From the NCBI GenBank assembly GCA_025359135.1, contig JANYHJ010000238.1, positions 1 through 64,000 on the forward strand: a stretch of DNA of 64,000 bases, given 5' to 3'. This document shows positions 45,847-54,442 of the stretch, piece by piece. This DNA comes from Gemmatimonadota bacterium. Lineage in GTDB: Bacteria > Gemmatimonadota > Gemmatimonadetes > Gemmatimonadales > Gemmatimonadaceae. Under the pieces are notes generated by a model. The model did not search any database. It worked only from the letters and a program-made list of their open reading frames with translations, and was not told the DNA's origin. The first letter of the stretch is position 1, and the number at the start of each line of letters is the position of its first letter. The position numbers and the translations under genes were made by a program.

Positions 45847-45998
45847 CTGAAAAGCCCGTCCGGTTCCTGACCGTCTGGAACATGAATTTCGGTTTCCTGG
45901 GGATCCAGTTCGGCTGGGCCCTCCAGATGGCCAACATGAGTCTTCGGCGTGAAGAATCCCGGCACGCAGTTCCTGCCGCCGCAGCTCGCGCATCTTGA
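45843..45998 (+). pseudogene. MFS sugar transporter, first ~33 codons only
   Basis: RFLTVWNMNFGFLGIQFGWALQMANMS is the opening of SLC45-like maltose/sucrose MFS carriers, which often follow malQ. After ANMS (near base 45939) the frame changes to unrelated residues and stops at 45998, because the DNA beyond belongs to a puhE-like gene. The gene retains the first half of the first helix. The ATG overlaps the malQ stop (ATGA), as for a once-complete operon partner. Confidence 0.75.
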
Positions 45999-46233
45999 GC
46001 GCTTCTTCGGTCCGTTGCAGAATTCGCCCTTCCTGCCGTTCTCGTTGACGGTGCTGACGGTGGCGACGTTCGCGATGTTCGTGATGGTGGCACGCGACCG
46101 CGCGCCGCAGCGACGTCGCGGATGGTCGCTGGTGTCCACGCTCATGGCGCTCGCAGTGGTGGAGCACCTCTTTCTCTCGTCCCGCTGGAACGCCCCGTTC
46201 TGGCAGTTCTTCCTCGAGTTGCGCGGGCACTGA
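45940..46233 (+). pseudogene. PuhE-like (DUF3623) gene, C-terminal part only
   Basis: From GTC 45940 the frame reads VFGVKNPGTQFLPPQLAHLERFFGPLQ, then FLPFSLTVLTVATFAMFV, then LMALAVVEHLFLSSRWNAPFWQFFL. This resembles by eye the C-terminus of photosynthetic complex assembly protein PuhE (DUF3623), including the L-P-x-H-L, F-P-x-S-V-T and ALAVLEH patterns. A stop codon at 45937-45939 lies directly upstream, and the junction with the MFS fragment falls within a few bases of it. GTG 45949 could start a 94-residue membrane peptide. The normal protein has about 250 residues. Confidence 0.65.
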
Positions 46234-46264
46234 GTGCGCGCGCGACCACCCTTCGGAGGGTGCG

Positions 46265-46777
46265 ATGCTGACACGTCCTGGCGCTGATGAGTACGCCGAG
46301 TGGTATGGGAAATACGTCGCCATGGTACCGGACGGCGACTTCGCCACGGCGATGGCGAGCGGACACGACGCGCTCGTCGTGCGCCTGCGCGCAGCAGCGG
46401 CCAGGTCGCGCTTCCGCTACGCCGAGGGGAAGTGGTCGATCGCCGAATCGGTACAGCACCTGGTGGACGCCGAACGCGTGTTCACGTATCGCCTGCTCTC
46501 GTTCCTCCGCGGTGACACGCAGGCACTGCCGCCATTCGACGAAACCGCGTGGGCGCCGGCCGCGCTCGCGGACGCCCGCGAGTACGGCGCACTGGTGGAC
46601 GAATTCGACGCCGTGCGGCGCGCGACCATCGCACTCGTCCGCAACGCGCCGGCATCGGCGTGGGCCAACCGGGGCACGATGAGCGGCAACACGGCGAGCG
46701 CGCGCGCCGTTGCGTACATCATTGCCGGACACGAGCGGCACCACGACGCGCTCTTCCGCGAGCGGTACGGCGTGTAG
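46265..46777 (+). CDS. DinB-superfamily protein
   Basis: A 170-residue four-helix DinB-like protein. WSIAESVQHLVDAERVFTYRLLSFLRGD carries the first metal-ligand histidine and AYIIAGHERHHDALFRERYG the C-terminal H-x-x-x-H pair. Such proteins include bacillithiol and mycothiol S-transferases (BstA, MST). A bacillithiol-linked role is attractive because bshB1 is in this window, but the pairing is not direct. The preceding GGAGG (46254-46258) supports ATG 46265. Confidence 0.85.
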   Translation: MLTRPGADEYAEWYGKYVAMVPDGDFATAMASGHDALVVRLRAAAARSRFRYAEGKWSIAESVQHLVDAERVFTYRLLSFLRGDTQALPPFDETAWAPAALADAREYGALVDEFDAVRRATIALVRNAPASAWANRGTMSGNTASARAVAYIIAGHERHHDALFRERYGV

Positions 46778-46821
46778 GGAGTGGTGGCGAGCGGTCCGGA
46801 ACGGGGCCATCTTGCAGGGGC

Positions 46822-47613
46822 ATGCGACCGATCCTCCTTCCGTCGTTGACACGTTGGCGCGCGATGCCACGGGTGCGGAGTGCCGTGCGGAGCGCCGGGA
46901 TCGTTGCGGCGCTCGGTATCGGGGCGACGGGCTGCCTCCTGCCAGGCTTGCCGGGCCGGTCCACGGCGATCTCGCTCGCCGAGCGCGCCGAGCAGGGCGA
47001 CATCTCGGCCCTCGCGAAGATGAGCGTGCTGCGCGACTCCCGGTTCAGTTCGGGGCAGCGGGAGATTCGTGTCTGGTTCGCGATGGCCTCGGGGGCGCCC
47101 GACCTTCTGCTGCGCGTGGCGAGTGCGCGCGACGCGAAGGGCCCGTCCGGCGAGTTGTGGGCGTGGTGGCCGCTGCCGTCGGGTGACGGCGATCGTTCGC
47201 TCGCCGGCACCGAGGGCGCGCTCAACCGTCGCACGCGCGACTCGGTGCAGGCGACGGTGAACTGCGCGTCGCTCTTCCGCGCGGGCGGCAACGAAGCGTG
47301 CCGCCTGCGGCTCAAGCAGGAGCCGGACTGGAAGGCGGTGCTCGCGCAGCTCGACTCGCTGCGCGCCTTCACGCTGCCCGACCAGGACTCGCTCCCGCGC
47401 GCCGATTCGCTGGTGCGCGTGGCGGAGCAGCGGCGGATGTCGGAGAACATGATGGTGACCGTCGAGGTGCTCGACGGCGCGGTGTACCGGACCTACACGT
47501 ACACCAACCCTCGGTCGCTCCCGCGCTCGGAGGCGCAGCGCGCGGCGGCGATCGTGGACATGATCGCGGACCTGGCGCGCCGGGCGCGCCGTCCCGACGC
47601 CCGCACGCCGTAG
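46822..47613 (+). CDS. Lipoprotein of unknown function
   Basis: A 263-residue lipoprotein; signal peptide with lipobox GATGC at about residues 34-38. The mature region is helical and polar, with a Cys pair (NCASLF... EACRL) and no recognised domain. AGGGGC just before ATG 46822 supports this start over ATG 46864, which would give a more ordinary 24-residue signal. It is followed by two short genes on the same strand with almost no gaps. Confidence 0.65.
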   Translation: MRPILLPSLTRWRAMPRVRSAVRSAGIVAALGIGATGCLLPGLPGRSTAISLAERAEQGDISALAKMSVLRDSRFSSGQREIRVWFAMASGAPDLLLRVASARDAKGPSGELWAWWPLPSGDGDRSLAGTEGALNRRTRDSVQATVNCASLFRAGGNEACRLRLKQEPDWKAVLAQLDSLRAFTLPDQDSLPRADSLVRVAEQRRMSENMMVTVEVLDGAVYRTYTYTNPRSLPRSEAQRAAAIVDMIADLARRARRPDARTP

Positions 47614-47614
47614 C

Positions 47615-47911
47615 GTGTCGTCGACCGAGGCGCGGCTTGGTGCCGTGTTCGGCACGGCGTTGGCCGAAGTGGCGCGGGTACGCCAGGCGTGCTGGCACCG
47701 GCAAAGCGCTGACGATGCGCGCGCCGAATTCGAGCGCATTGCGCAGGAGTTGGCGTCGCTCGTCGCGAGTGCCGACACGGGCGTGGACATGGAGCGGCTC
47801 GGTTCGCTCGTGCGCGCGGTTGCGGCATGGCAACCTGAACAGGGACTGCCGCTGATCGGTGCGCTGGGCGCGGTGGTTCGCGCGGCGCGCTCGACGACGG
47901 CGGACGCGTGA
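47615..47911 (+). CDS. Small helical protein, unknown function
   Basis: A 98-residue protein predicted to be almost entirely helical (FGTALAEVARVRQACWHRQSADDARAEFERIAQELASLVASA), with no signal or membrane segment. No family is recognised. GTG 47615 starts 1 base after the preceding lipoprotein stop, and the 3' end overlaps the next membrane gene by 4 bases, suggesting a three-gene operon. Confidence 0.55.
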   Translation: MSSTEARLGAVFGTALAEVARVRQACWHRQSADDARAEFERIAQELASLVASADTGVDMERLGSLVRAVAAWQPEQGLPLIGALGAVVRAARSTTADA

Positions 47912-48669
47912 ACGCCAGGCGGGGCGATCCGTGGATGGCGGTGGCGGTCGCAGCCTGGGTTGGCACCGGACTCTGGATCGATCACGCGGCGTCGCTCGAC
48001 GCACAACGCGTGATCGGCGCGTTCACGTGGGCGCTGCTGGCGCTCGCGCTCGTGCGCGAAACGCGCGCCGTGCGCGCGCAAGTGATGGTGGCGCTCGTGA
48101 TCGCGACCGCCGGCGAATACGCGCTCAGTCCCGGGCTCGGCCTCTACGACTACCGGTTTGTCGGGGTGCCGAGCTTCGTGCCACCCGGCCACGGTCTCGT
48201 CTACCTCGCGGCCCTCAACCTCGCGCGTTCCACGCTGGCCGGCCGCTGGGGACCGCTCGTCCGCTGGTCGACCGTCGTGGCCGGAGGATGCTGGGCCCTC
48301 TGGGGCGTGACGATGGCGGCGCGCAGCGACTGGTTCGGGTTCGTGCTGTACGCGGCGTGGGCTGCCTTCGCGCTGCGCGGTGGCGCGCCGATGATCGCCG
48401 TGGGTTGCTGGATCCTCACCACGTGGCTCGAGCTCGTGGGCACGGGACTCGGCAACTGGGCCTGGGCCCCGGCAACGGCGCTGCCGTTCCTGACGATGGG
48501 CAATCCGCCCACGGGGATCGCGGGCGGGTACTGCGTGCTGGACGTGCTCGCGCTGCGCATCGGTCAGGCGCTCGTGGCGCCGCGCGACGATCAGGGGGCG
48601 GCGGGCGGTGTGGAGGGCGGTGAGGGTGGTGCGCGCTTCGCCTCTGCTTCGGCGACGCCGCGCAGCTGA
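47908..48669 (+). CDS. Polytopic membrane protein, unknown function
   Basis: A 253-residue protein with about six to seven hydrophobic helices (for example WMAVAVAAWVGTGLWIDHA, VMVALVIATAGEYALSPGLG, CWALWGVTMAARSDWFGFVLY). Conserved-looking patches are LYDYRFVGVPSFVPPGHGLVYL and MGNPPTGIAGGYCVLDVLALR. The function is unknown. The hydrophilic Gly/Ala tail overlaps the 3' end of the convergent transporter gene by 79 bases, so the true stop could be shared with antisense RNA control. Confidence 0.65.
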   Translation: MNARRGDPWMAVAVAAWVGTGLWIDHAASLDAQRVIGAFTWALLALALVRETRAVRAQVMVALVIATAGEYALSPGLGLYDYRFVGVPSFVPPGHGLVYLAALNLARSTLAGRWGPLVRWSTVVAGGCWALWGVTMAARSDWFGFVLYAAWAAFALRGGAPMIAVGCWILTTWLELVGTGLGNWAWAPATALPFLTMGNPPTGIAGGYCVLDVLALRIGQALVAPRDDQGAAGGVEGGEGGARFASASATPRS

Positions 48670-49703
48670 CCGCTGTTGCGCGTCAGCGCGTACTCGCGCG
48701 CGTACTCGGCGACGCCGTATTCCTCGTCGTAGATGCGGAGCAGCTCGAAGAAGTAGGTGATGGCGAGCGGCCCCATGAGCACGCCGAGCAGTCCGAAGTA
48801 GCGGAGGCCGGCCAGCGCACCGACGAGCGTGATGAGCGGGTGCACATTGGAGACGCGGCGGTTGATGTACGGCCGCACGATGTTGTCGATGTTGGCGACG
48901 ACCACGCCACCGATGCCGGCGAGGATGGCCGCGTGGCCGTACTCCTTCTCGACGAGGAGGACGAGGCAGCCCGGCACCCAGACGATCGCGCCGCCCACGA
49001 CGGGAATGACCGATGCGACCGCGGTGATGACGCCCCAGAACGAGGCGCCCGGTAGTCCGACGAGGGCGAAGCCGATGCCGACGAGCGTGCCCTGCAGCGT
49101 GGCGGTGGCCGCGAGTCCGAGGAAGGTGGCCTGCGTGACGCTCACGAAGCGCGCGTGCAGCGCATCGGCGTTCTTGTCGGAGAAGGGGAGATAGCGCTTG
49201 GTCCGCAGCCAGACGCGGTCGCCGCCCTCGAGGAGGAAGTAGAGTCCGAAGATGGCGATGATGAGGTTGATCGTCCCGCGCGCTGCCGCGCCGGCGGCGC
49301 CGAGCGCCTGTGCGCTCAGCCATTCGAGGATGGTTCCACTGGCCTTGGCGAGCTGCGCGCCGACGTCGACACCGCCCATGCGCTGTCCCCGCAACCAGTC
49401 GAGGAGGGCGTTGTTCTGGATGGCGCGCGCGGCGGCCGGTCCCTCGCCGATGAGGAGCCCGAGCACGACCCCGCCCGGGATGAGGATGAGCAGCGCGACG
49501 AGCACGACCACGAGCGCGGAAGCCCGTGACGGTCCTATCGAGGCGGCGAGGCGCGTGTGCACCGGACCGACGATGACGGTGAGCACGAGCGCGCCGAAGA
49601 GTCCGATCGCGAACGGCGAGAGCGCGATGGCAATGGCGATGCCGAGCGCGAGGATGATCGCACCCGTGATGTTGCGCGGCGAGTCGAGGAAGCTGCCGGC
49701 CAT
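48591..49703 (-). CDS. AI-2E/PerM-family membrane transporter
   Basis: A 370-residue PerM/YdiK/TqsA-family permease with about eight helices. The family core PFAIGLFGALVLTVIVGPVHTRLA, LIIAIFGLYFLLEGGDRVWL, GVITAVASVIPVVGGAIVWVPGC and GPLAITYFFELLRIY is clear. Family members export AI-2, act as Na+/H+ antiporters or have unknown roles. ATG 49703 forms TGATG with the TPR lipoprotein gene upstream; a longer in-frame start at 49796 lies inside that gene. Confidence 0.88.
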   Translation of the reverse strand: MAGSFLDSPRNITGAIILALGIAIAIALSPFAIGLFGALVLTVIVGPVHTRLAASIGPSRASALVVVLVALLILIPGGVVLGLLIGEGPAAARAIQNNALLDWLRGQRMGGVDVGAQLAKASGTILEWLSAQALGAAGAAARGTINLIIAIFGLYFLLEGGDRVWLRTKRYLPFSDKNADALHARFVSVTQATFLGLAATATLQGTLVGIGFALVGLPGASFWGVITAVASVIPVVGGAIVWVPGCLVLLVEKEYGHAAILAGIGGVVVANIDNIVRPYINRRVSNVHPLITLVGALAGLRYFGLLGVLMGPLAITYFFELLRIYDEEYGVAEYAREYALTRNSGQLRGVAEAEAKRAPPSPPSTPPAAP

Positions 49704-50752
49704 CAGCGGACGTCCACGCCGAGGCGCTTGAGCTCGGCTTCGGCGGCGATCGTGCCGAACGCGGCCCACGGGCCGGCACTGCGTGCGCGACGCCATGCGG
49801 CGATCGCGGCGTCGCGGCGGCCGGCGAGGAGGTGCCAGGTGCCGATGCCGTTGTTGTAGGTGGCTTCGTCGAGCGCGTTGGCGGCGTCGGGCGTGTGTGG
49901 CACGAGCGAATCCACCGTCAACGCGCCCTTGTAGAGCAGCAGCAGCTTGTGGTACGACATGTTCTCGATGACGGGCATGTCGGCGGTGATGCCGTCGAGG
50001 ATGCGCTGCGCCTCGTTGTCGCGCTCGAGGCGCCGCAGTGTCATGACGTGCCAGTAGCTCGTGGCCACGCGCGTGTCGACGTTGGGCTTGGCGTCGAGAT
50101 CCTCGCGCTGGACTTCAGCCGCGCGACGGAAGTCGCCGATCAGGTAGTAGGCGAGGAAGAGGTGATAGCGGATGTTGGAGTTGAGCGTGCTCGTGGGAAT
50201 GCCGCGCGGATTGGGCGCGCCGTCGGGTTCGACAACATCCTTCTTGCCGCGGATGAGAAAGCGCGCACGCTCCAGGTCCTTCACGGCGCCATCAAAGTTG
50301 CGGACGCTGATGTAGCGATGGCCGCGGAAGCGCAGCAGGCGCGGATCGTCGGGCCACTTCTCGAGTCCCTCGGAGAAGGTGGCGATGGCTTCCTGGAAGC
50401 GACCGAGGTAGCCGAGACGGCGTCCGACCCAGATGAGCGCGAGGGCGCTATCGGGGTGCGCACGCACTACGGCGCGCGCCGCGTCGAGGTTGGCTTCGAG
50501 GTTCGCCTTGGTGGCCGCCGGGAGCGCGGGGGCGGTGAACGGCTCGTTGAAGAGCGAGACGGCCTCGGTGCCTGCGGGCAGGTGCGCGACGCTGCTCGAG
50601 GTGGGCTGGCGCGTGGCACAGCCCGTGAGGGCGAGGCCGAGCGTGAGCGCGAAGCCGATCGGGAGCGCGAAGCTCCGCACCACGCGTGGCGCCCAGACGC
50701 GCCCTGGGTTATTCGCGGAGTCTTGCAAGGCGTGGTGCGAAGTAGAAGTCAT
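49703..50752 (-). CDS. TPR lipoprotein (paralogue 2)
   Basis: A 349-residue lipoprotein with lipobox LALTGC at about residue 45, followed by a shared motif HLPAGTEAVSLFNEPF. Several TPR-like helix pairs follow (VRAHPDSALALIWVGRRLGYLGRFQEAIATFSEGLEKWPDDPRLLRFRGHRYI). It is about half identical by eye to the gene at 50762, its immediate upstream neighbour, so the two arose by tandem duplication. Its last codon couples to the PerM-like gene. The binding partner is unknown. Confidence 0.75.
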   Translation of the reverse strand: MTSTSHHALQDSANNPGRVWAPRVVRSFALPIGFALTLGLALTGCATRQPTSSSVAHLPAGTEAVSLFNEPFTAPALPAATKANLEANLDAARAVVRAHPDSALALIWVGRRLGYLGRFQEAIATFSEGLEKWPDDPRLLRFRGHRYISVRNFDGAVKDLERARFLIRGKKDVVEPDGAPNPRGIPTSTLNSNIRYHLFLAYYLIGDFRRAAEVQREDLDAKPNVDTRVATSYWHVMTLRRLERDNEAQRILDGITADMPVIENMSYHKLLLLYKGALTVDSLVPHTPDAANALDEATYNNGIGTWHLLAGRRDAAIAAWRRARSAGPWAAFGTIAAEAELKRLGVDVR

Positions 50753-50761
50753 GTCCGGTGA

Positions 50762-51724
50762 TCAACGCATGGGAACGCCGAGGCGCTTGAGGTCGGCCTC
50801 GGCCGCGATGGCGCCGAAGCCGGCCCACGTGCCCGCGCGCGAACGGCGGAACGCCATCACGGCCGCGTCGCGACGGCCCGCGACGAGGTGCCAGACGCCG
50901 ATGCCGTAGTTGAGCGTCGCTTCCTCGAGCGGATGCGCGGTGTCGGGTTCGCGCGGCACGAGCGAATCCACGGCCAAGTCGCCCTTGAACAGAAGCAGGA
51001 GACGCAGATACGCCGCGAGGTGATCGACCTTCGTGTCGCGGTTGAATCCGGCGAGGATGCGATTCGCCTCGGCGTCGCGCCCAAGACGACGCAGGGTCAT
51101 GACGTACCAGTACGAACTGGCGATGCGCGTGTCGGGATCGGTGACCTTGTCGAGATCCTCGCGCTGCACGCGTGCGGCGGCGTCGTAGTGCCCGAGCAGG
51201 TAGTGCGCGAGCGCGAGCTGATAGCGGTTGCCGGCCTGGATCGAGCCAGTGTGCGTTCCCGGCGGGTTGGGCGGGTCCTCGGGCTCTTCCCAGTCGGGCT
51301 GGTTGCGCAGCACCGCATACGACTTCTCGAGGTCGATCACGGCGCCCTCGAAGTTGCGGACCGTCACGTAGCGATAGCCGCGGAACCGCGGGAAGCGCGG
51401 ATCGGCAGGGAACTTCTCCATGCCCTCGGTCCAGGTGGCGATCGCTTCCTGGAAGCGGTAGAGCGCGGCAAGCTTGCGTCCCACCCAGACGAGCGCGAGC
51501 GCGCTGTCGGGGTGAGCGGCCCAGATGGCGCGCCAATGGCCAAGTTCGGCTTCGCCCTTCGCCTTCTCCTCCGGCGTGCTCGGCGGCGCGAAGAGCGGCT
51601 CGTTGTACAGCGACACCGCCTCGGTGCCAGCGGGAAGTTCGGTGACGTTGCTCGAAACCGACTTGCGCGTGACGCAGGCGGTGAGCGCGAACGTCGAGAG
51701 CGCGACGACGTGAAGGATTCGCAT
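50762..51724 (-). CDS. TPR lipoprotein (paralogue 1)
   Basis: A 320-residue lipoprotein with a short signal and lipobox (STFALTAC, Cys at about residue 17), then ELPAGTEAVSLYNEPLF and TPR-like repeats ending FRRSRAGTWAGFGAIAAEADLKRLGVPMR. It parallels the downstream paralogue along the whole length, with matching ends (KRLGVxxR). ATG 51724 is used; the longer open frame overlaps the permease gene region antisense-fashion and is Arg-rich. The spacing to paralogue 2 is 9 bases. Confidence 0.75.
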   Translation of the reverse strand: MRILHVVALSTFALTACVTRKSVSSNVTELPAGTEAVSLYNEPLFAPPSTPEEKAKGEAELGHWRAIWAAHPDSALALVWVGRKLAALYRFQEAIATWTEGMEKFPADPRFPRFRGYRYVTVRNFEGAVIDLEKSYAVLRNQPDWEEPEDPPNPPGTHTGSIQAGNRYQLALAHYLLGHYDAAARVQREDLDKVTDPDTRIASSYWYVMTLRRLGRDAEANRILAGFNRDTKVDHLAAYLRLLLLFKGDLAVDSLVPREPDTAHPLEEATLNYGIGVWHLVAGRRDAAVMAFRRSRAGTWAGFGAIAAEADLKRLGVPMR

Positions 51725-51761
51725 GGAGGAAAGGTAGGGGTTCAAGCGGTGAAGGACCACG

Positions 51762-53009
51762 TCACTCGTAGCGCAGCGCCTCGATTGGATCGAGCCGCGC
51801 GGCGCGGCGCGCCGGGACGACGCCGAAGACGAGCCCGATGCCGACCGAGACCGCGAGCGCGATGAGCGTGAGTCCGAGCGGCGTTTCGCCCTTGACCGAC
51901 ATGGCGAGCGTGACACCGCGTCCCGCGCCCAAGCCGACGATGACGCCGAGCACGCCGCCGATGCCCGTGAGCGTGGCGGCCTCGATGAGGAACTGCATGA
52001 GGATGTCGGCGCGCGTCGCGCCGAGCGCCTTGCGGACGCCGATCTCGCGCGTGCGCGCGGTGACGCTGACCATCATGATGGCCATGACGCCGATGCCGCC
52101 GACCATCAGCGCCACGGAGGCGAGCACGATCATGACGAGGAAGAAGACGCTCGTGATCGAGTTGAAGGTGTCGAGGATCTGGTCCTGCGTGATGAGGTCG
52201 AAGGTGTTCTTCTCGCCGGGACGCAACTTGCGCATCTCGCGCATCACGGTGGTGACCGCCTCCTGCGCGGCGGCCACCGACACGCCGGGCTTCGGCTTGA
52301 CGGGAATCCAGAGCGCGTTCGTCTTGTCGATCTTGAGCTGGTGATTCATCATCTCGTACGGGATGATGGCGCCGACGGCCTGCCCGGGCGGAGCGAAGAT
52401 GTTCGCAGGTTCCTGGTAGAGGCCGATGACGACGGCCGGCCGGCCCGCCACGTGCATGAGCTTGCCGAGCGGATTCTCGCGCCCGATGATGCGCGCCGAC
52501 TGCACCGCGCTGATGACGACGACGTTGGCGCCGCTCCGCAGCTCGGCCTTGGTGAACCAGCGACCGGCCACCAGTTCGCCGCCCTGGATTTCCTGGTAGC
52601 GGTCGTCGGCGCCGAAGATGGCCATGCCGCGCGTGCGTGCGCCATTGTACTCGAGTCGCCCGAAGGCCTGCGCCCAGAGCGAGGCGAAGCCGATTTCCGG
52701 AAGCTCGGCGATGCGCCTGGCCTCGGCCTCGCTCAGGTCCGGGCGCACGCGGATGTACTTGGGGAGCGCCTCGGGGTTGACCGGCGTCTTCGAGAAGATC
52801 TTGAGCACGTAGAACGTGGTCGGGCCCGCCACCTCGATCGTGTGCACGATCTGGTCCTGGATGCCCTGCACGATCGTGGCCATCGTCATGACGGTGGCCA
52901 CGCCGATGACGACGCCGAGGATCGTCAACCCCGAGCGCAACCGCGAGATGCGCAGCGAATCCATCGCCTGCGCGAGATTCTCGCCGACTTGGTCGAAGGA
53001 GAGTCGCAC
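51762..53009 (-). CDS. MacB/FtsX-type ABC permease, type 2 (pair 4)
   Basis: A 415-residue ABC permease of the MacB fold: an N-terminal helix (LRSGLTILGVVIGVATVMTMATIV), a large extracytoplasmic domain, then three helices with RTREIGVRKALGATRADILMQFLIEA and the ending RLDPIEALRYE. It belongs to the type 2 series (opening LRISRLRSGLTILGV) but lacks the C-x6-C pair of the other type 2 proteins. GTG 53009 lies 2 bases after its type 1 partner. It has no ATPase of its own. Confidence 0.87.
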   Translation of the reverse strand: MRLSFDQVGENLAQAMDSLRISRLRSGLTILGVVIGVATVMTMATIVQGIQDQIVHTIEVAGPTTFYVLKIFSKTPVNPEALPKYIRVRPDLSEAEARRIAELPEIGFASLWAQAFGRLEYNGARTRGMAIFGADDRYQEIQGGELVAGRWFTKAELRSGANVVVISAVQSARIIGRENPLGKLMHVAGRPAVVIGLYQEPANIFAPPGQAVGAIIPYEMMNHQLKIDKTNALWIPVKPKPGVSVAAAQEAVTTVMREMRKLRPGEKNTFDLITQDQILDTFNSITSVFFLVMIVLASVALMVGGIGVMAIMMVSVTARTREIGVRKALGATRADILMQFLIEAATLTGIGGVLGVIVGLGAGRGVTLAMSVKGETPLGLTLIALAVSVGIGLVFGVVPARRAARLDPIEALRYE

Positions 53010-53011
53010 CG

Positions 53012-54253
53012 CTACTCGGCCCGGAGCGCGGTGATCGGATCGAGACGCGCGGCGCGGCGCGCCGGATAGACACCGAAGACGACGCCGACGCCCGCGCCCA
53101 GCGTGATGGCGAGCGCCACCGACCACCAGGTGATGCGCGCCGGCAGTGGGCTGATTGCGGCTACGGTGGCGGCGAAGGCCCAGCCCGCCGCGGCACCGGT
53201 GATGCCGCCGACGATGGCGAGCGTGACCGCCTCGACGAGAAACTGCCGCTCGATGTCGCGCGCGCGCGCGCCGACCGCCTTGCGGATGCCGATTTCGCGC
53301 GTGCGCTCGGTGACCGCCATGAGCATGATGTTCATGATCACGATGCCACCGACGACGATGCCGATGCCGACGACGGCGGGGATGACGCTGAAGAGCACCG
53401 CAGTGAGGTTCTGCCAGAACTCGACGAGTGCGGCGGCCGTTTCGATGGAAAAGTTGTTCTCCATGTCGGGGCGCAACCGGCGCGCGACCCGCATCGCTTC
53501 CTCGGCGCGCGCCATCGCACCAGCGACGTCGCGGGCCTCGAACATCTTGACCGAGACGGTGGTCGTGAGGCGCCGGCCGAAGATCATCTCGTAGCGCGTG
53601 ATCGGCACGAGGGCGAAGCCGTCGAACGACTGGCCGAGCACGCGTCCCTTGGGGGCGATGACGCCGACGATCTCGACACGCTCGCCGGCGAGGCGCACGA
53701 ACTGTCCGACGGCGTCCACGCCCACGAAGAGCTTGTCGGCGATGTCGGCGCCGACGACGGCCACGGCGCGCCGCTCGGCGACGTCCACTTCGGTGAGGGG
53801 CCGACCGCGCGCGATGCGGTAGTCCTGGACGTCCTGGTACGGCGGCGTGATGCCGAAGATCGCGACGTCGGCGATGGTGCGGTCGCGCCAGGTGACGTCG
53901 GATTGCGGCGTCGGCCAGCCCGAGGTGAGGCCGATGGCCGCCGCGTCGGGCAACGCCGCGTGCACCGCGTCGGCGTCGGCCATGGTGAGGCGCGGCCGTC
54001 GCTCGACGCGCTTCCACATCTCGTCGTCGAAGAAGCCGACCTGGAGCGGCGTGCGCCGCACCTGAAAGGCGTTGGCCCCGATGACGGCGCCGGCGATGTT
54101 CTCCTTCACGTAGGCGTTCATCCCCTGGATGATCGCGACGACGGCGACGAGGAAGGCGACGGAGACGATGATGCCGAGCAGCGTGAAGAACGACCGCAGC
54201 TTGTTGGCCCGGATCTCGCCGAGCGCGGTCAGGACGACGTCAGCGGTGCGCAC
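53012..54253 (-). CDS. MacB/FtsX-type ABC permease, type 1 (pair 4)
   Basis: A 413-residue permease with opening IRANKLRSFFTLLGIIVSVAFLVAVVAIIQGM, periplasmic domain and C-terminal RTREIGIRKAVGARARDIERQFLVEA and RLDPITALRAE. It is the most divergent of the four type 1 copies (IIVSVAFL where the others have VMIGVMFL-like). The GTG start faces the opposite-strand CsgG-like gene across a 189-base divergent region, which must hold promoters for both. It leads pair 4 with its partner 2 bases downstream. Confidence 0.87.
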   Translation of the reverse strand: MRTADVVLTALGEIRANKLRSFFTLLGIIVSVAFLVAVVAIIQGMNAYVKENIAGAVIGANAFQVRRTPLQVGFFDDEMWKRVERRPRLTMADADAVHAALPDAAAIGLTSGWPTPQSDVTWRDRTIADVAIFGITPPYQDVQDYRIARGRPLTEVDVAERRAVAVVGADIADKLFVGVDAVGQFVRLAGERVEIVGVIAPKGRVLGQSFDGFALVPITRYEMIFGRRLTTTVSVKMFEARDVAGAMARAEEAMRVARRLRPDMENNFSIETAAALVEFWQNLTAVLFSVIPAVVGIGIVVGGIVIMNIMLMAVTERTREIGIRKAVGARARDIERQFLVEAVTLAIVGGITGAAAGWAFAATVAAISPLPARITWWSVALAITLGAGVGVVFGVYPARRAARLDPITALRAE

Positions 54254-54442
54254 CCGGGAAAATTGGCCGGGTGCGGGCCGCGCTCACAGGGGCGGCGGCA
54301 CACCGGGCCGTGCGCGCGGCCGCCGCAGAATCCCCACGCCGGTGACGCGCGTCCTATCGGCCGCGCGCCGGGTCGCCTAGGATACGATGCGTGCGCCCCC
54401 GCTGCGGGCGTGCTCCCACCCGATCGTCTGCGGAGGTATCCG

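Noticed and set aside
46417-49779. 1,100-codon minus-strand open frame
   Set aside because: It runs antisense through several recognisable genes and has the low-complexity composition of a shadow frame; no domain is visible.
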